A stretch of DNA of 26,472 nucleotides from Pholiota molesta (taxonomy: Eukaryota > Basidiomycota > Agaricomycetes > Agaricales > Strophariaceae). Shown one piece after another: positions 18,367 to 26,472 of this stretch. The translations under genes and the position numbers were made by a program. Every line of letters starts with the position of its first letter. Position 1 is the first letter of the stretch. Where the stretch lies: assembly GCA_014925825.1 (NCBI GenBank), contig JACGCK010000416.1, positions 1 through 26,472 on the forward strand, in the 5' to 3' direction. Below the pieces are notes generated by a model. The model saw only the letters and a program-made list of their open reading frames with translations. It ran no database searches and was not told the origin of the DNA.

Positions 18367-20215
18367 TCAATCGCAGCAGCGTCCTTGCAAGCGAAGGTGA
18401 CATCATTGATGTAGATGGGGACAAAAATGCGAACAAGACCATCAGAGTAAATGTAGACAGACCGGTCTGCTTCAACTCGCTTGAATCCCATTTGAGTAAG
18501 GGCAGTGTGCAGCTTGATGTTCCACTGTCTAGCTGACTGCTTGAGACCATAGAGTGATTTCCGGACCCTGCAGACCTTGTTGGGACCGCCTTCATGGAAT
18601 CCTTCAGGCTGTCTCATGTAGATGTATTCCTCAAGGTCTCCATTGGTAAAAGCGGCTGAAACGTCGTCAGAGCGCAATTCCAGGTCCTCCGCAGCAGCTA
18701 TGGCAAACGTCATCCGTATCGTCGCAGGACGAGGCGTCGGCACGTGCACTTCCTGATAGTCGCGTCCGGGACGTTGCGAGCAGCCTTGGGCGACGATGCG
18801 AGCCTTGTAGCGTTCGATAGAGCCGTCAGAATGCGTCTTTATGCAAAAGACCCAGCTAGAGCCAATGGCCTTTTCACCTGGTGGGAGATCCACAATCTCC
18901 CAAGTGCCATTTTGGATGAGGGTGTTGTACTCTGCAAGTGTGGCTTCCTTCCAACGTTCCGAATCATCGCTCTTCAGCGCCTGCTTGTAGTTGTGTGGAT
19001 CCGACGTCGAGGCAGCTCCAGCAAATTGAATTTCGTCCATGTCGTTGTCTAGAGCAGGGCCAGCGTCGTTCTCGTTCGCAGGAGCAGCAGGAGCTGGAGT
19101 GACCTTCCACCATTCTCTAGGAGGCTTTGGAATGCGAGTAGAGCGTCGAGCTGGCTCAGCTGTGCCTCTAGGTGGATGCGGAGCGCGAGGAGCCTGAGCT
19201 GGCACTGGAGCGGGTGCAGGAGGTGGCGAAAGGCGTTCAGGAGCATGTGGTGGAAGCTCAGGAGCAGGCTGTTCGAGTTTGGGTGGAGCTGGCTCGTCTG
19301 GTGGCAGAAGATCCGCTGGAACGTTGTTAGGTGCTAGGAGAGGCTGTGGTAATGCATCTGGTTCAATTGGCGCGATTTCAGGCTCAGGAACGAAGTTGTC
19401 ATCCCCCCCGGAATCCAGTACATCTGGGAAGGTCGCAGGAGTGCCAACAGGCGTCAGGTCAACTGGAGACGTGCGCTTGAGGCCTGGAAAGCTCCTTTCG
19501 TTGAAGATAGCTCGTTCTGAGATGATAAACTTCCTAGTGACCGGATTGTAGAACTGCCAGCCCTTGTAGCCAGATGGATAGCCAACAAAGATGCACTTCT
19601 CCATGTGCGATTGGAGCGATTTGCGCTGATCTCGCTGAATATAGACGTAGGCAGTGCACCCAAAGACTCGGAAATGGCTAATGTCCGGTTTCTTGTTGAA
19701 CCAAGCAGTGTAGGGCGTTGTACCAGGCAGAGGCGACGTAGGGAGGCGATTCCAGACATGGACATAGGCAGCGACCGCATAGGCCCAGAACGAAGCAGGG
19801 AGGTTGGATTCGTTGAGCATGGCTGTAGCATGGTCAGAAATGGTGCGATTAGCACGCTCTGCGACTCTGTTCTGCTGTGGGCGATTCCTGGTGCTGTGGC
19901 ATTGTGTAATACTGCACTGATCAGTGAATTTGATAAAGGCAGTGGACATACATATATTCCCCTCCTTTGTCCTCTTGCAGCGCCTTGATCTTGGCATTCA
20001 ATTGGTTCTCAGCATGTGCTTTAAACGTCTTAAATGTGTCAAATGCATCACTCTTCTTCTTGAGAAACATGACACCTCTGAGGCTGGTGCAGTCATCAAT
20101 GAAGGTAATCCAATAGCGGTATCCTTCCGGAGTAGCTACTGGTAGAGGACCATGAAGATTGGAGTGTATGAGCTCCAGGGGCTTGGTAGAGCAACTAGGA
20201 AAAGAGGGGAATGGA
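18367..20215 (-). pseudogene. inverted copia-3 integrase-linker-RT
   Basis: Mirror of 8588-10436. Here the frame from 19997 to 18285 is open for 570 codons because the TGA of the left arm is CGA. The integrase-distal part (NRVAERANRT, SFWAYAVAAYVHVWNRLP), Pro-rich linker and RT are continuous. From about 19848 to 19640 the sequence matches the copia-2 type, while the left arm keeps the diverged copia-3 type; on both sides of that tract the arms agree. The RT motif is YIND (18402-18413), so it is probably inactive. It lacks RNase H and ends by reading through the 42-bp inverted linker fragment into the transposon. Confidence 0.9.
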
Positions 20216-20832
20216 CTAGAGACGACACTGTGTCTCTTCTGTGAAGAATGCGGACTGGATAGACACCTTGTCAAGCTTGTCCAGCAGCAATAGAGACGAT
20301 GCAAATGTGGAGAACTCGTCAGGGAGAGCTCTAATCATGGCCATGGAAGCAAGTTCATCATCCAACTTTGCAAGATCAAAGCCTGCAGGGCAAAGATCCT
20401 GAATGGAGCAGATGGAGGCATCAACTCTATTGAGGAGAGACTGGAGAGTCTCATCATCTTTCTTCCTGATGGAGAACATATCATCATAGGCATTGAACCT
20501 ATTGCCAGAATGCTTCTGCAGGTGTATAGCCTTTAGAGTGTCCCACATCTTGACAGGATCATCAGAGATGCCTTTGAGATGGATCTTTTGGTTGTCCTCA
20601 ACAAGCAAGAAGATATATCCAGCTGCCTTGTCCGATTTCATCTGCCAAGTGTCCAGAGCAGTGGTCTGTGCATCTGTGGCTGGAGAGGAAAGTGCAGGGG
20701 ACTTGGAAGAGCCATCCACAATGTGCCAAATGCCCTGAGCGCAAAGCCAAGCTTGTACTTCATCTGCCAGGAGTTGTAGTTGGTAGCATTGAGTTTGGGA
20801 ATGGCAGGGATAGAAGGAGATGAAGAAGCCAT
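20216..20832 (-). pseudogene. inverted copia-3 gag, truncated
   Basis: Mirror of 7971-8587 with the same N-terminal frameshift and the same deletion joining gag to integrase, so both lesions predate the duplication. Copia-type Gag without zinc knuckle. Confidence 0.85.
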
Positions 20833-21175
20833 TGTTGCCAAATGATGACAGCAACGGAGTGAATGTGGATGCGAGTGAGAGTAGTAGAGTAGGTAAAGGA
20901 CCAATGCGCGGAGTTATAGAGATCGAAACAAGGATAAGTAGGTAAAGGTAGTGTAGGAGTATTCTAATAAAAACTCAGAACTCAAAAGCTATGTAACTCG
21001 GAGTCCAGACGGTTGTTCTGAGGGAAACGCAGCCCTAATGACGTGCACGTTTCTCTGTACTGGTGGCGGCAATATAAGGCCGGGCCTGGCACAGCATTAC
21101 AAGAAAATAAGAGAAGTAATTTGCCTTTGTGAAATTACCAAGGATAAAACAACGAATTGTAGTGCTTAGAGCACA

Positions 21176-21187
21176 GGGCCCATAACC
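21176..21187 (-). promoter_or_regulatory. inverted copia-3 primer-binding site
   Basis: GGTTATGGGCCC on the minus strand beside the inverted copia-3 LTR; counterpart of 7616-7627. Confidence 0.66.
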
Positions 21188-21505
21188 TGGTAAAGGTGGC
21201 TGACTGAGGAGCTATGAGGAGCTGAAGTCCGAAGTAAGTAACTAGTGTATTGAGTGATACAGAGGAGAAACTAACCTGAAGTCCAAAGTAAGTAACTGGG
21301 GACTTCAGGTATCTACCTAGGAGTATATATACTACTGTAGGGAAAAGCTGGACTACTTCTGGTAGAGTCTGGTAAGAGTCTGGGAAGAGTCCAGTGATGT
21401 CTAAGACCAATGTTCTAGAATAGTCTAGAGTAATCTAGACTTGAAGGGAATGTGTTAGACATGGAAAGATAAACAGAATGAGAGATAGAATGTTCGTCTG
21501 AAACA
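21188..21505 (-). repeat. inverted copia-3 LTR
   Basis: Mirror of 7298-7615, including the CCTGAAGTCC/GGACTTCAGG hairpin and the second 3' arm. The outer boundary is equally uncertain. Confidence 0.62.
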
Positions 21506-21701
21506 TCTGGACTCATCTGGACTTGTCTGGACTCATCTGGAAAGACATGCCCATCTAACTGCCGCCCCTTCACCGCTGCAGATGATTGGTCCAGCAGCCT
21601 TCGGTACTGGAAAGAAACAAGCAACTCTGGAAACAGATGCCATGATGTCTGGCTTGCTTGGAGCAATGCTGAATGCATCTGATTCACTCTGACCCATAGC
21701 T

Positions 21702-21935
21702 TCAGTGGAAATGGAGGAGACGAAAGCTTTGATCCTCAGAGCTCTGGATCCTAGGGAACCTAATCCTTCCAGTAGTGATCTGTATGATGATAGGTAAGTC
21801 CTTGATGGAGTCTTGAACAATCGGCTCATCTGGTATTGGTAGATTGTGTCTCGAACAATATTTTGCACATTTGGCCAATTGAGGAATCCCTTCAGGACTT
21901 CTAGATTTGTGAGCAGATTTAGCTTCATCAAACAT
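21702..21935 (-). other. inverted open stretch beside gypsy gag, unrecognised
   Basis: Mirror of 6868-7101. One visible substitution changes the Arg of SARKSRS to His (CGC to CAC, a CpG position). No recognised domain. Confidence 0.33.
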
Positions 21936-21938
21936 TAC

Positions 21939-23557
21939 TCATCGTCGAGTGTTTTGATTGCTTCCTTCATCGCCGGAGGATCCAGAATTATCTTGTTTGC
22001 TAGTTTCAGTATTAAGAGCGGTTTTTGAAGTTTCACTCTCAGTTCTGGACAGGTCCGTAAAATAAGCAGAAGAAGATTTGGATTTGAGCATGGATTCTAA
22101 ATATTCCTTATTGGCTGCCTCCTCCTCAGAATCTACACCCAAATGCACTTCATGCGCGTCGTGTAAGATAGAGAAGCAATTGAAATGAGGACATTTCTCT
22201 AAATATGTGCTTAGGGCTAGTGCAGATCCAACAGGTGCTGTTCGGGGGTTTCTCACTGATGACCGAATTGTCTCGTTTGAAGCAATATCTGTTGATCATG
22301 CGACTGCGGGGAAAGTTGTCTCTACCACGTGGGGTAGCAGCGCTGCGACTGCCTCAAGGATGAGCCGAGGAAGTGTGAGCTTCCTTAGAGTTGTCACCTG
22401 AATCAGAATGGGAGTCCTCACTGGCATTGACATCGACCTGGTGGGCAGTCCTCTTTCGGGAAAAGGAGCGGTTATGACTGGTCCAGATCTGGTATAAGAC
22501 TTTAGGATTAGTCAGAGTTGGTCCCATCCTTTCAGCTTCGTGTTGTAGCTCAAAGAGAGAAGGGGTTGAAACCTTGTTGAGGATGCCTCCCCACTCAACA
22601 GGCTGGTTGCATAGAATCCTCGATACAGCTACAGTGCCATCAGGGTCATCAAAAAGGAAGGAATGATAGCAAATATGACATTGAATGAAATCCAAGGGTT
22701 TCTCGGTGTCATGATCCCATTGGCAAAAGTGCATTTCCTCAAATTCTTGGGTACGAGCTCTGGTCCAAGTTTCATTCATAAACTGGGCTTGGAGAGCGAT
22801 AAGCATGTGGTCCCAATCTGTACTGTAGTATTTCCTGTTAGTGGGAGACAGTGTATCCCACCACCATCTTTGACTGGCACTGCTCCATTTAAGGGCAGCA
22901 ACAGCACCGATGTTTTTCTGCATGGTGTTGCTCATAGCCACATAGGCCAAGGCTTCACTGATATAGTCATAAGGGTTTCACCCATGCCATTCCATGAGCT
23001 GCCACTCCATGTCATATGAGTCCGAAGAGGGTTGCCGGGATGGGGCGAGATCCAGAGGAGGGCCATGACCAGGCAAGCCGGAATCTGTTACCACCTTGTG
23101 GGAGTCTAGAAGGGGAACCATTACCTCTTGGCAGTCGTCCTCTAGGCAGATCATGATTATGAGAGGAATTGGATAAACCACCAGGAGAATCAGGAGGTCT
23201 ATGTCCGGAGTTGTGCGGATACGGCTGACCTCCCCAGTTTCTGGTTTGAGGGGTTCCACTCGAAACAGTGACAGGTAGTATTCCTTTATTCCTTTAGGCA
23301 TCAGTGATGGCCCCCCAACATTTTCCAATTCACTAGAGAGAGGTAAAATGGGCAAGTTGCCATATCCTGGCAGAGAGGATATGGGATGAGCTTGAGAGAT
23401 ACTACTGATGGAAGGCTGAGGAGGCAAAGCAAAGGTAACACAATGCTGGGCCAAGTGTCCACTAATCGAGTTGGGTTCGCCCCTAATCTTCAAACTTAAA
23501 AAGGCGATTTTGGCTGTAATAGTGGAAGCCAGGTCAATGGACGGGGTGCAGACATGG
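21939..23557 (-). pseudogene. inverted Ty3/gypsy-type gag remnant
   Basis: Mirror of about 5243-6864 with the same internal TGA codons and the same zinc-knuckle frameshift. Visible differences are a 3-bp deletion near 23507 (AACAAATCG versus AAAATCG), a Phe/Ser change in the tail, and one near the transposon boundary. The N-terminal part before 5243 is absent because transposon copy C begins exactly there, at 23558. Confidence 0.75.
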
Positions 23558-25390
23558 AGGTCTTTATACTCCAGCACCCCTAAGCAGTGGCGGAGCAGTG
23601 GTTGAGCAGTGGTGACCACTAGTTGAAAATGAAATTCTACCATATAATGCCTATCTATAAGCTCAATTGAAGAATTAGGACCACTGCTCACCACTGCTCA
23701 ACCACTGGTAACCAGTGGTATAAATTACCAGTGGTAACCACTGCTCACCACTGGTGAGCACTGCTTACCAGTGGTCACCACTGCTCACCACTGGTGAGCA
23801 CTGCTTACCAGTGGTCACCACTGGTGAACCACTAATCTTCAGTAATCTTCAGTGATCTTCAGTGGTCTTCAGTGGTCACCACTGGTAAACCACTGATTGT
23901 CAGTGGTCTTCAGTGGTCAATCACTAGTCAACCACTGATCTTCACCACTGACCCTCAGTAGTCTTTAGTGGTTGTTAGTGGTCAACCACTGATAACCAGT
24001 GGTGACCTCACCAGTAGTTACCACTGGTTATTAGTGGTTGTCAGTGCTCTTTAGTGGTCACCACTGGTTATCAGTGGTTGTCAATGCTCTTTAGTGGTCA
24101 CCACTGATCTTCAGAGGTCTTTAATAGTTGCTAGTGGTCTTTAGTGGTTACCACTAGTCAACCCATGATATGCTCTGAGTTTGGGCAGGAGGCAAGACAG
24201 TGACTTGGAATACAGTGGTTATCTGTGCTGGTTGGCTTAAGTTAAGCAAATCCTCTACCCAGGGATGGGAAGTCAGTCAGAAAGTAGTGTCCTGAGTAGC
24301 TAGTGGGCTATGGTGGGACAAGGTAGTCCCTCTATTTTTGGCCTGAGAGTTTTGTATCTACTATTGGTGCACCAGGACCTAATAAGTTGTATTTATTTCA
24401 ACTTCTTTATTCAGGTGTGAGAATTTAACACAAAAGCTGGTGAGCAGCTCAATAACTGAATGACTAGATTCAACTCAATTCTCAAGTGCATAGTGTCCAA
24501 GCACTTTAAGTGCTTCTTGTATTCAATACTATTCTACTAGGCAAAACATGTTCACATCAAGATTGAAAAGAAATCCAACAACCATAATATACCATAGCAA
24601 TCTAGAAGAAACAGATCTGATAGTAGTATAGAAAGTGATAGTAATGAGACAAACAGTTCTAAAGAAAATGAAGAAAGTAAGAAGAAAGATAAGGAGGAGG
24701 AGAAGGAGAAGGGGGAGAGTGAATCTAGTAGTGACTGAAATATTTCTATTGTTGAATTCTACTTCTTTTGAGTGTTTAAAAGTGGACTAATATTAAGAAG
24801 TCAGTAGTGGAACTAGTGGTGCTTGGTAATAACTAGTGATTAATCATTGGCAACCACTGAAGAGCAGTAAAGACTAGTGGTTAACTAGTGGTTGACTACT
24901 AAAGACCACTAGCTGACCACTATTGACCAATAGTTGACCACTGAAGACCACTAGTGACCACTGGCAATCACAGAAGACCCCCAAAGATCAGTGGTCAACC
25001 ACTGCTAACTACTGAAGACCACTGAGGACCACTGAAGACCACTGACAACCACTGGTGGCTAGTGGTTGACCACTGAAGATCAGTGGTTGACCAATGGTTG
25101 ACCACTAACAACTACTGACAACCACTGACAACCACTGACAACTAGTGGTGACCACTGAAGATTAGTGGTTGACCAGTAGTTGAGCAGTGGTGACCACTGA
25201 TAACCACTGAAGACCACTGAAGATCAGTAGTTCACCAGTGGTAACCAGTGGTAAGCAGTAGTGACCACTGAAGATCAGTGGTTCACCAGTGGTGATCACT
25301 GAAAATCAGTGGTTCAGCAGTGGTGAGCACTGGTAAGCAGTGCTCACCACTGGCGAGCACTGCTAAGGGGTACTGGAGGGTAAAGTACTG
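23558..25390 (+). mobile_element. MULE-like transposon, copy C
   Basis: 1833 bp, the longest copy, owing to a perfect 40-bp tandem duplication in its left array (23741-23820). One terminal base differs (TATACTCC instead of TACACTCC). The left flank CAGACATGG is gypsy gag sequence, corresponding to an empty site at 5243-5251 in the left arm with two mismatches. The right flank is CATAAAGGG, copia-2 sequence. The flanks do not match each other, so C, like B, is recombinant. Confidence 0.85.
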
Positions 25391-25399
25391 CATAAAGGG
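25391..25399. repeat. target-site duplication CATAAAGGG, right half
   Basis: Directly right of copy C; pairs with 13067-13075 to the left of copy B. Confidence 0.88.
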
Positions 25400-26472
25400 T
25401 CAGGAAGCACGTCCTGTAGAGCTTACTCGTGTACTGCATGTTCCCCAACTCCGCAACAATCTATTGGCTTGTTTATACCTCACTAAACGCAAAGGGATCC
25501 GCTTGGAAGTCGATGACAGCACCATGTTCTTCAAACGCAACAGAACGACGCTCTTTACAGCCACTGTCAACTCCCAGAACTGCGGTATCCTGGACGCTTC
25601 AACTGAGCCAGTTTCAGAGTATGCGAACGCGGCCTCAACTCTTCCAATGGACATCACACTTTGGCATCGTCGTTGCGCGCACCACAGCCATGCTACAATC
25701 AGGAAATTGATACAGGGCGATCTCGTCACTGGTCTTGTCGTCTCGTCGAAAGATGAACCCGACCCGATTTGCGAGGCATGCTTGGCAGGCAAAATGACCT
25801 CTGCACCATTTCCCAGCTCAACTAGACAATCCCTTGCACCGCTTGAACTCATCCACTCTGACCTTCATGGACCTCTTCCTGTCCCCAGTCCGGAAGGATA
25901 TCGCTACTGGATCACTTTCCTGGATGACCGCACCAAGCTGCATGCTGTACACTTCCTAAAACGCAAAAGCGACGCATTTGATGCGTTTAAGACGTTCAAG
26001 GCCTATGCAGAGAACCAGGTCAATGCGAAAATCAAGGCTCTGCAGGATGACAGGGGTGGAGAGTACATGTCCAACGCATTCCTCAAATTCACTGATCAGT
26101 GCGGTATTACACGACGCCACAGCACCAGGAATCGCCCCCAGCAGAACGGAGTCGCAGAGCATGCTAATCGCACCATTTCTGACCATGCTACAGCCATGCT
26201 CAACGAATCCAACCTCCCTGCTTCGTTCTGGGCCTATGCGGTCGCTGCCTATGTCCATGTCTGGAATCGCCTCCCTACGTCGCCTCTGCCTGGTACAACG
26301 CCCTACACTGCTTGGTTCAACAAGAAACCGGACATTAGCCATTTCCGAGTCTTTGGGTGCACTGCCTACGTCTATATTCAGCGAGATCAGCGCAAATCGC
26401 TCCAATCGCACATGGAGAAGTGCATCTTTGTTGGCTATCCATCTGGCTACAAGGGCTGGCAGTTCTACAATC
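25391..26472 (+). pseudogene. copia-2 pre-integrase and integrase (continuation, partial)
   Basis: Resumes the copia-2 frame from the second CATAAAGGG and stays open to the window end. It holds the end of the protease region (RPVELTRVLHVPQL), the pre-integrase finger (LWHRRCAHHSHATIRK, PICEACLAGK) and the integrase core with HSDLHG, TFLDDRT, DDRGGEY and the catalytic Glu in NGVAEHANRT. ASFWAYAV, SHFRVFGC and KCIFVGYPSGYKGWQFYN follow. All three integrase acidic residues are present and the frame is undamaged here, unlike copia-1. It is called a pseudogene only because the 12.3-kb block separates it from its Gag-protease part. Confidence 0.88.

Larger units (their letters stand above)
15728..23557 (-). 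repeat. right arm of the large inverted duplication
   Basis: 7830-bp counterpart of 5243-13075. Its outer end is exactly at transposon copy C. At its inner end copia homology continues through 15727-14946, which matches copia-2 at 25391 onward and copia-1 at 1-519. Confidence 0.93.
13076..25390. mobile_element. composite block bracketed by transposon copies B and C
   Basis: A 12.3-kb insertion in copia-2, flanked as a whole by the 9-bp duplication CATAAAGGG. Inside are copy B, an 8.7-kb inverted cargo (transposon stub, copia-2-like gag-integrase, second transposon, copia-3, gypsy gag) and copy C in the same orientation as B. This is the structure expected if a circle or donor segment carrying one transposon copy recombined into a resident copy. 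Confidence 0.65.

Noticed and set aside
22978..23694. Single 238-codon minus-strand protein joining transposon and gag sequence
   Set aside because: The first ~45 codons come from the transposon copy C end and its array. Only the remainder is gypsy gag, so the fusion is accidental.
1..26472. Bacterial or phage-type system, toxin-antitoxin or defence island
   Set aside because: All recognisable domains belong to eukaryotic LTR retrotransposons. There are no operons or ribosome-binding sites, and the remaining sequence is repeats.

Overview
The window is a repeat-only stretch of a eukaryotic genome, most likely a basidiomycete fungus (inferred from the Ty1/copia polyproteins and a Ty3/gypsy Gag of a type I associate with mushroom-forming fungi; not proven). 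I see no host protein-coding gene. It holds three lineages of degraded LTR retrotransposons, at least two families of repeat-rich non-autonomous DNA transposons, one tRNA-like sequence, and a very large inverted duplication.

Layout, left to right. 1-4843: copia-1, the 3' part of a Ty1/copia element (integrase, RT, RNase H, polypurine tract, 3' LTR), split at 520-2313 by a 1.79-kb DNA transposon (copy A) with a perfect 9-bp target duplication. 4871-4942: tRNA-like sequence. 5013-7101: broken Ty3/gypsy gag. 7298-10436: copia-3, a second copia family (LTR, iMet-type primer site, truncated gag, integrase-RT). 10479-10905: end of a second, diverged DNA transposon family, then AT-rich DNA to 11550. 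11551-13075: copia-2 (5' LTR, primer site, gag-protease). 13076-14854: transposon copy B. 14855-14945: inverted stub of a further copy. 14946-23557: inverted copy of copia-2, AT-rich DNA, second transposon, copia-3 and gypsy gag. 23558-25390: transposon copy C. 25391-26472: copia-2 resumes in frame and runs off the end.

How it fits together. 5243-13075 and 15728-23557 are near-identical inverted arms (about 7.83 kb each, coordinates summing to 28803). The right arm lies inside copia-2, bracketed by copies B and C. The 9-bp target duplication of copy A matches on both sides. B and C are mismatched individually, but the left flank of B and the right flank of C are the same 9-mer, CATAAAGGG. One ancestral insertion therefore seems to have been opened by homologous recombination, taking in an 8.7-kb block ending in other copies of the same transposon. 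The arms differ by scattered substitutions, one clustered conversion-like tract and presence or absence of transposon insertions, so the duplication is not a trivial mirror image. Assembly misjoining at the 1.8-kb repeats still has to be excluded.

No RT in the window looks catalytically competent (YIDE in copia-1, YIND in both copia-3 copies). I found no convincing new defence or metabolic system. The most interesting signals are the TSD-swapped composite block, the long-inverted-array transposon family, and a covarying hairpin shared by the LTRs of two copia families.
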